A stretch of DNA of 64,000 nucleotides from contig OY986965.1 of the NCBI GenBank assembly GCA_963920575.1, positions 27,631,342 to 27,695,341 of the forward strand, written 5' to 3'. Source of the DNA: Narthecium ossifragum (Eukaryota; Streptophyta; Magnoliopsida; Dioscoreales; Nartheciaceae). Each line of letters starts with the position of its first letter. Within the stretch, counting starts at the first letter, position 1. Shown piece after piece: positions 1 to 9,957 of the stretch. The translations under genes and the position numbers were made by a program. A model generated the notes under the pieces. That model made no database searches. It saw only the letters and a list, made by a program, of their open reading frames with translations, and was not told where the DNA came from.

Positions 1-3000
1 AAGGGTTTTAAGTGGTAGAAGATTGATGGCGGATCCACAGTCTAGCTTCACGCGTGATGTGGGTATTTCATCGATATCGCCAGTTACCAACAATGACCTA
101 TTATGTGGTTTAGTACCAAGTAATAAGTCATCGTCAGTGAATTCTATGTTAAGACTTTCAACTATGGGCGTCTCTGGTCGAGGAATTTCTGCCCGATAGT
201 CATCAGGAAAAGACAAAGCAGTAATTAGAGATTTGCGAAGATCAAAGGAAAGACACAGAGCATCATACACGCTAAGCAATGCTGGTACTTTCTTTAAATG
301 AGCAATTACATTATATTTAACTGACTCATTAGAGTTTACATTTTGCACTGCTTGTGGTACTTGGTCCCTTGCCTTTGGCTGTGGAGGTTGGGAATCCGGG
401 AGCCGGCGTCCAGAGCGAGTGATGATCTCGTGGACTTCGACCTTTTCTTCTTCCGGGAAGCAGAGTGATCCATCATCATCTTCGAAGACTCCTATTGGGA
501 AGCACGAATAGTTGTCCCAAGTGACGTTGGTTTTCGGAACATGTGGTTTTCGAGTTTGAAGGTCTGTGGAGACTTGGTGGATGAAACCTTCTATCTCTTC
601 TCGAGCCATGACCTTTCTCAAGACTTTATATTTTGGAGACCTATGTCTCTTTGGCCTTGGTTGCCAACCTTGAGAGAGAGGCCTTGGAGGATTGAGCCTA
701 GCTGTTCTAACTCTTTCCTTGAAGGCTCGTCTCTTTATTTGCTTTTTGCTGAGGTAAGGCCTGCCATAGGGATCATAACTTGGCTCCTCATCAGACAATG
801 AGTCTTCATCATCAGTGTCAGGAGGACATAACTCTCCCAGCGTAGGCCAAGGGTGGCCTTCAACGGGGTGTAAGATAGGTACTGGGTACCTCTCGGTCGG
901 AATGTCGGAAGGAATAATTGTATGTTTATTCCTATCTTGATGACATGAGACCGATGGAGTATACTCCATTCCTTCATATGGGGGTGTTGAAGGAGTATAC
1001 TTCAAGCCTTCATGAGGAGGTGTTGAAGGGGTATATTCTTCACACTGAGAGTCAGACTCTGAGGAAAGGGTGGTGGTAGTGACCACATGTGTTGACTCCA
1101 CTTTCTTCCCCTTTTGGAGCTTTTTCAAAAGTCCATCATCCATAACTCCATCGTCTATCAACTTTTGAATTTTATCTTTGACGATAAAGCAGTCTTGGAG
1201 AGTATGGCCCAAGAGCCTATGGTAGGGGCAGTATAACGGATCATTGACTCTGTTCACCTCTTGAGGACGTCGAGGCTCTGGGAGCTCAATGAGTCCGAGG
1301 TCTTTCAAACCCGTGAAGATGTCTAAGACTTCTTCACGAGGGAAGGAGTATTCCTTCTCTATTCTTTCTTTGAGTGTTTTTATTTTTCTTGGGCCCGCAT
1401 CAGCAGAAGTATCTCTAGGTCGAGATTGGTCCCTTGGGACATACACCTCCCTTGATCTAGGATTTTGGGTAGTAGACGTCTGCATGACTGCTTTGCCCTT
1501 GGAAGGAGCAGTCTTGTCCCTCTTTGTACGCTCAGAGATTCTGTCTACCATTTGGGTCTTCCGAGCCACATGTAGTAGGTAGTTCTCGATGTCAGTCGCT
1601 TTAGAGGCTAACTTTTCGAAGGTAAGCGGACGGACACCTTGTAGGTAAACAGCCATTTCCGGACGTGAGTTATTCATGCAGATACGTACGGCTTCCGCTT
1701 CCGTGATGGGTTGCGGGCAATGAATACTTAAATTTCTCCATCGGTTGATGAAGTCTGCAGCTTTCTCGTGAGGATTTTGCTCTGTCTGGGTGAGCTCTGT
1801 GATCCCCACATTTCTTTGGGTGCTATAAAATCTTTGAAGGAAAGCCTCTTGCATTTGCTCCCAAGAGGTGATGGACCCAGGCGCCAACTTGCTATATCAA
1901 GTAAAGGCTGGACCAACAAGGGTTTGCACAAATTGACGGAGCAATAAGGCGCCATTGTGGGCTGCGTCTTGGCATGCCGCCAGAAAATGAGCAATATGCT
2001 CATGTGGAGACCCACTCCCATTGAATTTAGTGAATTGAGGTTGTCTATAATTCACTGGAAATGGGACTAAATCGACGTCGGCCGGGTAAGGCTTCATGTA
2101 CCCAGGCCTCATAGAATATTGGTTCTGCATTTGAAGAGCTCTAATATTTTCGGCTATCATCCTCTGTACCGTCTCCAAGGACACCATGTTTGTTTGGTGT
2201 TGATGGTTATGTGGAGGTGGTTGTTTGTCAGTGTGAGGGTGATGCTGATCATGATTATGTGGAGGTGAGGAAGTGTTTGCAATAAATGAAGTAGTAGGGA
2301 TCTGAGCTTTCAAATTTGCTATCTCTGCCTCCTTCAATTGCAGGGCATTCCTCAACTGTTCAAGTTCTTCTTCTGTTGAAGCAGTAAGAACCTGGTAGCG
2401 CTCCGGGGAAGCCGGTCTTTCCCTTGGAGACTTAGGCAGAGGAGGGAACTCTTCCTCGAAAGAGGGCTCAAGGGCAGCTCCTGTGCTATCTTTACTATCT
2501 AAGGAACGTGAGCGTAGTGTCATGCTCCTAGTATGAGGCCGACTACGGGGCTCTGGAGCAATGCTCTTCACCGGGTCTACGTCAGTGGCCCTCTTCTTCC
2601 TTCTCTTGGCAGGAACATTTGAGGATGTGTGACTTGATGTAGACATCTCGTAATCTTCAATCCCGATAGGCATCGCCGCAAAGACATTGAAAGCGTTCCC
2701 TGAGAGGGTGCCTTCTCTGACGTCTTGTCTGCGAGCCTTTCGAGAGGTGAGTTGGTTTTTGGGAGAGATTTTTGGTGCTAAACTATAGCAAGGACGCTGT
2801 ATGCCCTCAGCATGGCATGGTGGTTGACGGTAGGCAACTCCTCTTTGTGAGGTGAATTGATTTTTTGGAGGAGCTCTCGGTGCTAAACCGTAGCAAGGAC
2901 GCCCTATGCCCTGAGCATGGCATGGTGGATGACGGTAGGCAACTCCTCTTTGCTTGTTCTTGCCACCGGGTCTCTTAGCCTTGGCAGGAGGGTCCGTTAG

Positions 3001-3726
3001 GCTGACAATGTTGGGACTCCATTTAGGAGGACAGATGTTAGAGCCATTCTCGATGTGAGAAGTGTCGGCGCTCCACTTGGGATAACAAGTGTTAGCGTGG
3101 CTCTTACTCAAGTCTTTGATCTGGAGACTCTCCATCTCTCGGTTGGCATAGTTTACGTAGGCCATTTGCATATCATGAAGGTAGATGCGGTAGCTAGGGA
3201 GTCGGGACTCCCAGTACCTTTGTTGGCGGTCATATTCAACCTGCAGGTACTTGGCGTGCTCAACAGGAGTGTACAGGCCACTCCAAGTCTTGTCAGTGCG
3301 AGTAGTCCCAGGTGTCTTGTTGGCAACTACGGGAGTCGCCTGTTTTCTTTTGGAAATGACTGGGATGAAGCCGTCTTCATCCGCCATGGCTTCGTGAGAG
3401 ACTATCTCTCGCTGTTTCAGAGGGATAGTGGATCTCGGCTGGTGAGATCTCTTGCCCCCTTGAGAGAGTTTCTTCGACTGTTGGCAGGTTTTCTTCACTT
3501 CCTCCTGGCGGACTCGAGGACTGTTGGAGGGAGTTTTGATGGCATGATTTTGTGGAACACCAGGACCCTGCGAAGAGGGTTTTGTTGGTTGTCCTTGTTT
3601 GCAGGGAGCTTCAACAGAGAAGGTTCCGGACTTGACAACTAAAGGTGACGTCGGTGGAGTGAGCGACACAGTTGATGAAGCCGAGGACACCGGAAGGCCA
3701 TTTATCCCAAGGGGAATGTTGAACTA
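1..3726 (-). pseudogene. Gypsy gag-protease open frame, interrupted by one stop
   Basis: One frame runs from about 3726 to the left edge with a single in-frame TGA at 1894-1896, where the retrotransposon gag domain normally has a Trp (GPAFT-W-YSK context), so it looks like a TGG-to-TGA change. The order is: basic, proline-rich N-terminus; two 35-residue repeats with Cys/His (2744-2952); retrotransposon gag domain (about 2100-1600); degenerate zinc-knuckle-like YCPYH...H....C (about 1230-1190); EGxxYTPSTPP repeats (about 1040-960); and a protease-like LDCGSAINLL motif at the extreme left edge (D-C-G instead of the usual D-[ST]-G or D-P-G). There is no ATG near the frame start; the first in-frame ATG is near 3387. 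Gag would coat the element RNA in cytoplasmic particles. This copy is probably defective. Confidence 0.85.
2744..2952 (-). repeat. Tandem 105-bp duplication inside Gypsy gag
   Basis: Two head-to-tail copies (2744-2847 and 2848-2952) each encode about 35 residues with the pattern GVAYR-PPCHA-GI-RPCY. The copies differ by point changes but keep frame, so the duplication was tolerated while gag was coding. The conserved Cys and His suggest a repeated metal-binding or structural unit; no named domain was recognised. Confidence 0.8.
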
Positions 3727-3848
3727 GAGGTCACCAAAGCAGATGTTCACCAGAGCTCCGACTTGTGCCATTTCCTTCGTTATAGAAGGAAATAAGGTTA
3801 GTAGTTTGGGACTTAAAATACCGAGTCCAGAGATGAGGGGAGGAGTGT

Positions 3849-3866
3849 GTCCCACTGGGCGTGCCA
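3849..3866 (-). other. Primer-binding site of the Gypsy element
   Basis: The minus strand reads TGGCACGCCCAGTGGGAC a few bases inside the LTR. Its plus-strand complement ends in CCA, as a tRNA 3' end must. It resembles the TGGCACGCCC-GTGGGAC type of primer site used by plant Gypsy elements. The exact tRNA was not determined. Confidence 0.75.
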
Positions 3867-4412
3867 GAATTTGTACGACAAGAAATCTGAATGCATCTCG
3901 GGGGAATAAGATTTGATTTCATTGTGTCAAATATTTTGATTATATGGGTGATATGTGGACACGACACTCCCGGGTTGCCAGACTGACAACCCGTTAATTA
4001 CATCCCCTTAGGGAAAACCCCTGATTAAGGACTCGGGATCTAAAGTCCCGTTACATTAATATAAAAGACATTAATAAAAGACATAGAAAAGAATATTTCG
4101 AAGGATATCGGGTGGAGGCAGAGCCTCGGACCCTCACCTTTGTTACCAATGCGGGCGCTCCTGTCTTCTTCCTCAGATCTGGTACGGGGTCCTCAGGTTG
4201 GTGAGCCTTTCCTCTTTTACGCCGGCGCCTTCTGCTTTTCCTCTGGATCTACAGCTTTTGGCCTTCAACGTTGGGGAGCTTTCTCCTATGTATCTTGTAT
4301 ATGGAGAGTCCGGCAGGGTGTCTGTACGATCTCCAAGGTCTCTCAAAAGACAAAGAAGCCAAGAGACCAAGAAGCCAAAAAGAAGAGAACCCAGAGCCTC
4401 CCCTCCCCTCTC

Positions 4413-4420
4413 TATTTATA
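4413..4420 (-). promoter_or_regulatory. TATA box of the LTR promoter
   Basis: The minus strand reads CTATAAATAGAGAG, a strong plant TATA context, about 540 bp upstream of the LTR/PBS junction in the element's direction. A CT-rich tract follows, as is common at plant start sites. The transcription start is inferred, not seen. Confidence 0.55.
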
Positions 4421-4498
4421 GGCGAGGGGCTAGAACTCCTGGCGGGCGCTTTGAATTTTGAAAGCGACCTACCGTATCTCGGGAGTTGGGGTGTTAGG

Positions 4499-4710
4499 CG
4501 CGTATCCGGAGAGATCGTACCTGAGAGATACGTAAGTTGTTCCGAGGATCGTATCTGGGCGTTGAGGTTGTTCCCAGGAGATCCTATCCGGGAGTTGGGA
4601 GCGTTAGGAGCGTATCCGGGGAGATCGTATCTGAGAGGTACGTAAGTTGTTCCGGGGATCGTATCTGGGTGTTGAGGTTGTTCCCAGGAGATCCTATCCG
4701 GGAGTTGGGG
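4499..4710 (-). repeat. Tandem duplication (about 117 bp) in the LTR
   Basis: Two near-identical copies carry the landmarks CGTATCCGG-GAGATCGTA, TACGTAAGTTGTTCC and CCAGGAGATCCTATCCGGGAG. They start near 4499 and 4616; the second is truncated at its end. In the element's direction they lie upstream of the TATA box, so they may act as a duplicated enhancer. This role is inferred. Confidence 0.75.
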
Positions 4711-5478
4711 AGATTTCTTCTCCTTCGAATTTGAATCCTTTATTTGAATTCAAAATGCATGTTTGAATTTCGAACATATGTGTTCGAATATGTTTGAATT
4801 TGGATATTTGTTTAAATTTCGAATATCGGTCGGAATTTTGGATATTTCGTGAATTTACCAAAATGTCCTTGGTCAAGGGTGATGTGCGAATGACCGAACT
4901 GCCCCTCCATCAGCCCATACTTATTTTGGGCCAAAATACCCTTGTGTTAGGTTGGAGGGCCAATATGCATGTCTTGGACTATTACATTTCTGGAGATGTA
5001 AAATGACCAAAATACCCTTGGGTTAGGCCATTACACCCCTGGAGATGTTAAATGACCAAAATGCCCTTGGGGACGGAAATTACCGAAACGCCCTTAATGC
5101 TTGTGGTTTATGTAGGATGCCATCAAAACCATATAGGACGAATTAGGTGTGTTAGGGGAGAGGGTTCCCTTAATATGGGGGAAATTACGATAATGCCCCT
5201 GCACTAATTCGACTCATGTAGGGTGTCGTCGAAGTTGTGTAGGGCTATCGTAGCATATGTAGGAAGTTTAGGCTTATATTTTAGCCCAAATCCCAAAAAA
5301 GACCCCTAGGGGTAAAAATTACAAAAATGCTCTTTAGTTCCTGATTTATGTAGGATGCCATCAAAGCCAGGGATATGTAGAGGGCACATGGTCATATGTG
5401 ATTTTGAGGGATATGTACTTGGCCAAGATATTTCATGAATATCACTAATTTTAGCCTTAGCTAAAATCAGTGTCAACA

Positions 5479-6796
5479 GCCATTATTAGCAATGTTGGCA
5501 ATCAAGGTAGAATGACGTCGATCCAGAACATATAACCCATTGTCACATCGACCGGTGCCCAACACCACTCTCGTCGACAGATCTTGTATGGTAAAACCAG
5601 AAGATGTAAACATTACAGAGCAGTGATTATCCCTAGTTAATTTACTGATTGATAGCAAATTTTTAGTGAGATTAGGGACAACTAAGACATTGCAAAGTGA
5701 GAAAGATTGGGATGGTAAAAGTGAAGTGATGGAACCAGTATGAGCAATCGACAAAGAATGTCCACTACCAACCACCACTCGATCAGTACCAGTATACGGG
5801 GACGATTGGTCAAGTGCAGGAACATCATTTGTCATATGTGAGGTGGCTCCGGAATCAGTATACCACTCAGTTGTATCATGAGAAACGTGTGACAGTAGTA
5901 AAAGCCTTGGCAAGGTTAGCTTGGTGATGCTTCTTCTTATACCTGTTCCAACACTTGCGAGCTCCATGGCCTGGTTTTTCGCAAATCTGACAAACAATAG
6001 CAGACTTAGTATGTGACTGTGGATCACCACCGAATCGAGGAGCAACACTGTTATTGCCAGGAATGCCTCTATGTTGCTTCCCTCGATAGCTAGGATTAGA
6101 ACCATGAGAATAGGAACCACGTTGAGCAGTGAAAGTTGCAGGATGAGGACCTGAGTGACCTTCCAACGAGCGAAACCAAAACCAAATGTCTTGACTCTGA
6201 GCTCTGGAAACAACATCCGCAAAAGTGGGAAGAGATGTTTCAGACATCACCATGGTAGAGAATGTGGAGAAATCAGTCCCAAGGCCTCGTAGGAACCAAT
6301 GAATCTTGTTGGTAGGATCCAAGGGACGACCAATTTAAGATAATTGATCACAACCAGTCTTGAAAAGACGAGCATAATCCACAACTGTTCGGGTTCCCTT
6401 GCGTAAGGCCTGTAGATCATCCTTGATTTGAATCTCCTGTGCCTTAGACTTGTTAGCAAAGGCAGCCTCTAACGCTAACCAAGCCTCACGGGAAGTGGTG
6501 TATCCCAAGACTTCGCCCATGGCCTCCTCTGTCAACGCGGAGTAGATCAAACTTAGCAACATTTGATCTGCAATATACCACGGCAAGTACGCAGGATTGT
6601 TCACCTCTGCTCCAGTAGTCGAACGAACCTTCTCGGATGGCGGAGAAATAGAGCCATCAATATACTTGAGGAGGCCTTGACTAGACAACAGAGGTAGAAA
6701 TTGACTCTTCTAGAGGAGATAATTGGAGGAGTTGAGTTAAATGTTGAGCATATGCACCATAGTATTCAGCAGAAGTGGGTTGGAAGAGTCGGCCAT
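5479..6796 (-). pseudogene. Copia gag-protease pseudogene
   Basis: The start is ATG at 6796 (MADSSNP). Gag is broken by TAA at 6739-6737 and by TAG at 6712-6710; the latter stands where Copia gags have Trp in NSSNYLL-W-KSQF. The UBN2-type gag domain continues at 6688-6335 (LLSLIYSALTEE, then YTTSREAW), followed by a stop. The next segment (6322-5876) carries the zinc knuckle CQICEKPGHGARKC. A frame change near 5880 separates it from the protease segment (6222-5473 frame), which has the active-site motif WYTDSGATSHMT and the downstream LLSISKLT signature of the pre-integrase region. The Gypsy insertion ends it. Family assignment is firm; function is lost. Confidence 0.88.
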
Positions 6797-6835
6797 TGGA
6801 TCGAGAGAAGAAAAAAAACGATGTTGAGTCACTTA

Positions 6836-6849
6836 GGCTCTTGATACCA
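6836..6849 (-). other. Primer-binding site of the Copia element
   Basis: The minus strand reads TGGTATCAAGAGCC, complementary to the 3' end of initiator tRNA-Met except for one extra A (the usual site is TGGTATCAGAGC). It abuts the LTR end at 6850. Confidence 0.85.
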
Positions 6850-7045
6850 TGTAAAGTAAACGTTTTCCTCAGCACTCATGGCTGGAGGATGTGGGGATTT
6901 ATTTACATCCAAGAATGTAACTAATGCTACAAGTATGGAAAGTAATTACAATACAATATAATCATATCCTAATCTATAGTTGTACAATATTTGAATATTT
7001 AAATTGCTATCTTAAGATCTTGGCATATCGGCACATATGCTATCA
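6850..7045 (-). repeat. Short Copia 5' LTR (about 196 bp)
   Basis: The minus strand starts TGATAGCATATG and ends TTTACTTTACA directly before the PBS. TG...CA ends and position fit a small Copia LTR. The outer edge is inferred from the terminal dinucleotide only, because the partner LTR is not visible. Confidence 0.65.
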
Positions 7046-7363
7046 GTTTTGATCCAAAATATGCTTGTGGATGACATGGTACAATTCAATATCTGGTCAA
7101 GCAGAAAAGGAAAGGAAAGGAGCATTTCAATATAGAGTCGCCAACAAAACTGGATCGCCATTTGTTTTCTAGGAATATAAACAAAACAGCCCTTGTGTTA
7201 ATAAAAGACAATGGGCTGCTTATAAATGGAGGAAAAAGAAAAGATACTTATGGGAAAAATCATAATGAAAATCCCACATCAGAGAGAGAAACTCAATAAG
7301 AGAATAACCGATATGTACAAACAATAAGAGGATATCCAAGTGACATTGACATATAAAGTTTAA

Positions 7364-7514
7364 TGGCCAGTTTGGATTGAGGATAGGATAAGTTTGCATA
7401 GTGGATAAAGTAAAAGTTATGCAAGCATTAAAGATAGTTATGTAAGATTATGGATAAAATATTTGAATGCATAAATAAGGCTTATGTATTTTTATCCTCA
7501 ATCCAAACGGGCCC
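7364..7514. mobile_element. Small MITE with GGCC-GTTTGGATTGAGGATA termini
   Basis: The left end reads GGCCAGTTTGGATTGAGGAT and the right end, on the other strand, GGGCCCGTTTGGATTGAGGA. About 150 bp lie between the outer ends. A TTA occurs outside both termini, but the target duplication is not clean, so PIF/Harbinger versus hAT cannot be decided. No coding potential. Confidence 0.6.
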
Positions 7515-7846
7515 TGAGTTAGCACATCAACTATTTAGTCAACTAATTTGTGTTCTACATCCTTATCCTTCCATCACACAACTACTAACTACAGAACTAG
7601 TAATTATGGACAAGACTCTACAGGGATTAACTGTTTAGAACAAGTACTGAGGTATTACATTAAGTTTCTTCCTATTAAACCTGCACCAAGATCATAAGGG
7701 CGAGTAGACAATCTTCTTCAATCCAGATCACATTCGCCACAGTTATCAATCCCAACCACCCTCTAAAATCATCTCTAAGGCCCAAAATCTTTACTTTGAC
7801 GAAGTATGACATCAGGACATATCTACTCATTCTGTTGCCTTAATGT
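7515..7846. other. Spacer between MITE and MULE gene; no gene seen
   Basis: AT-rich DNA with no long frame on either strand. It should contain the 3' UTR of the MULE transposase gene and possibly its terminal inverted repeat, but no match to the region beyond 14720 was found by eye. Confidence 0.4.
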
Positions 7847-9057
7847 TCACCGGAACCTTTCACAATGTACTCCAACCACAAGACATGTACGGAGTACGAT
7901 CATCCTAAAGTCATAGACCTGGGACCATTCACCTTGGGTTTGTGATGGTGATGGTTGACTGGGCCCAGGTATGTAGGCATCCTGTTGAACTGGGGTCCAG
8001 CCTTGGCTTGGTAATGCATCAACTCCAACCTCTTGAAGTGCTTCACTTGGTCCCACTCCTCTTGTTGCACCCCTTGCATCTGACCCTCTTGCTCTACCTC
8101 TACCTCTTGATGCTCTTCCCCTCACATTTCCTCTTGCACATGTTGCTCTTCCTCTCCTCATAGGAGGAACTCCAACAACATTTACTGTTACTCTTGCTCT
8201 ACCTCTCCCCACTGTTGTTACAATGACATTCCCTGCAAGGCCAACTAACTATTAAGATAATGTGAATGCAACACAAGGCATATGTGTTGTGAATGCAGTA
8301 CTGATGAAAGCATAGTATTGAAAGCATGAGTACTGATACCTCTGTTGGCAATTGGTGTTGCTCCTCTTCCCACTCATAATGCTCCTCTCCCAGCTGTAGC
8401 TGTTGTTGGCACTCTTCCAGCATGTATCCATGGTTGCCTTGAAGGATGTTGGGTTGGTGCATGTGTGTGGTCCCCCTGTAGTGGTGGTGGCATCTAGAAT
8501 AAATTCAGATCACGAGGTAGATTAATAGCATTAAAAGAATGCATCTAAGATTAATAGATTAATGCCTTAAAAGGTGCATATATGATAAATCTGTTACCTC
8601 AACACCACCTCTGCCTCTCCCCATGGGTCCAAATGGGTTACTGCTGGCCTGTAGGGTTCAGATGCATAAGTGTCAGAGCTAATATTAAAAGAAAACAAAA
8701 AAAAAGTATTAAGAACACATAGTTGTAGGTTAATACATTGTATTGTGGTTGTGCCTTGCCTCTGCCAAACACTGGAGATGCCTCTAGAGGTGGTATGGGG
8801 GCCCCACCTCTATTTTGTGCCCTGAAATTTACTCTGGACTTTGATGGTGTCTTGATTGGCTTGGGGATTGCTGGGCTTGTACAGCTTCTCCTATTATGAC
8901 CCCACTGCCAGCAATTTGTACATTTTACTATTGTATATCTCTTCTTCAGTTTACTTGTGCTTGGCCCTTCCTCTGAACCTCTCTTTCTTTTCTTCTTGGG
9001 CCTTCCAGGTTGCTTCATGTATGCTGGAGGCAGTATGGTGTCAGTCCCAATCCTTTG

Positions 9058-9783
9058 TCACAGCTTGACCCCATTGACTGGTTTAATGTTGGGTATGTAT
9101 GCTTTCATATAAGTATCCCTCTTGCACCATGCAGCTACAAAGTCTTCTAGCTTCCTCCTTGCATGAAAGATACATGCAAAGGCATGGACACATGGTAGCC
9201 CTGTCAGCTGCCATTTCCTGCAGCTACAAGTTTTGTCATCTAGGTTAACAGTGAACCCTTCATCCAAATATGTGACTTCAAACTCCCCATATCCAGACAA
9301 GTTAGGGGTCCAATCTCTAGTAGCTTCCTTAGTACTTTCTATTTTCTTTTGGATCCTAGGGCAAATGTCACAATCAAGTCTCTGCATCTGCTCCCTCTTA
9401 AGCCTCATTCTAACCATCAACTTTATCCTAATTTCCTCTATCATTGTGATCAAGGGTTTACTTCTAGCGCCAAGGATAAATTTGTTGAAGGCCTCTGACA
9501 TGTTATTGGATAAGAGGTCACATTAAGGGAAGCAGTCAAATGCATGTCCACACCACCAAGATGGTGTCAATTTATACAGATAGTTATACCCATCTGGTTC
9601 TATATCCCTCATCTCTAGCATCACACTGTCAAAGTATTCCTTGACTGTGGCCCTTGCTGCATTCCACATAATCAGCTTCAACATCACACCGTTATAAATC
9701 TTGCTAAAGTTGGAATAAAGATGCCTAACACAAAACCTGTGGTCTACACCAGGCATAAGGTCTTGCATAGCTAGCATAAGACC
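9058..9783 (-). pseudogene. MULE transposase C-terminal exon: catalytic Glu and SWIM zinc finger
   Basis: This part of the transposase frame begins PGVDHRFCVRHLYSNF, passes the stop at 9523-9525 and continues with SEAFNKFILGARSKPL, where the Glu is the expected third acidic residue of the DDE triad. The SWIM motif CxCx(n)CxH lies at about 9230-9180, as in MURA transposases, where it helps bind DNA. The only defect seen is the TAA stop. Confidence 0.85.
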
Positions 9784-9947
9784 CTACATGAAAAATAAGA
9801 GAATCTGATAAGCATACTGGATAACAAATTGGAGAGTTGAGAAACATATTGCAATAGAGAGTTGATAAACAATACTAAACAATAGCATTAAAAGACAATA
9901 GCATTAAAAAGCAATAGTTGATAAACATATGCTATTGTTAAATAGCA

Positions 9948-9957
9948 CTAAACAGTA
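9948..9957. repeat. Target-site duplication, left copy (CTAAACAGTA)
   Basis: A perfect 10-bp match to 12234-12243 immediately outside the terminal inverted repeats. Nine to eleven base pairs is typical of Mutator-superfamily insertion. Confidence 0.9.

Larger units (their letters stand above)
1..5478 (-). mobile_element. Ty3/Gypsy LTR retrotransposon, 5' part (LTR, PBS, gag, start of protease)
   Basis: Read on the minus strand, the order is LTR (5478-3872), primer-binding site (3866-3849), leader, gag and then a protease start that runs off the left edge. The LTR opens TGTTGACACTG and ends TGTCGTACA, giving TG...CA ends. Its outer end interrupts a Copia gag-pol reading frame, so this element is the younger insertion; the right copy of the expected 5-bp target duplication would be GCCAT at 5479-5483. 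The other LTR and the other target copy lie outside the window, so insertion age cannot be read. The lineage looks like a plant Tat/Athila-type Gypsy by the long N-terminal gag and the PBS, but reverse transcriptase is not in view. Confidence 0.9.
3872..5478 (-). repeat. 5' LTR of the Gypsy element (about 1.6 kb)
   Basis: The minus-strand ends are TGTTGACA... and ...TGTCGTACA. The outer half (4870-5460) is made of degenerate units of the 'CCAAAATACCCTTGGG' and 'TGTAGGATGCCATCAAA' type. The inner part has a tandem duplication and a TATA box. Short ORFs inside the LTR are not supported as genes. Confidence 0.85.
5479..7045 (-). mobile_element. Ty1/Copia retrotransposon remnant (LTR, PBS, gag, protease)
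   Basis: On the minus strand: a short LTR (7045-6850), an initiator-Met-type PBS (6849-6836), gag beginning at ATG 6796, a zinc knuckle and a protease start. The Gypsy element then cuts it off at 5478. The integrase, RT and 3' LTR are not in the window; they may lie to the left beyond the Gypsy element. Several stops and a frame change show that the copy is dead. Confidence 0.85.

Noticed and set aside
3055..3642. A 195-codon plus-strand frame
   Set aside because: It is the antisense shadow of Gypsy gag.
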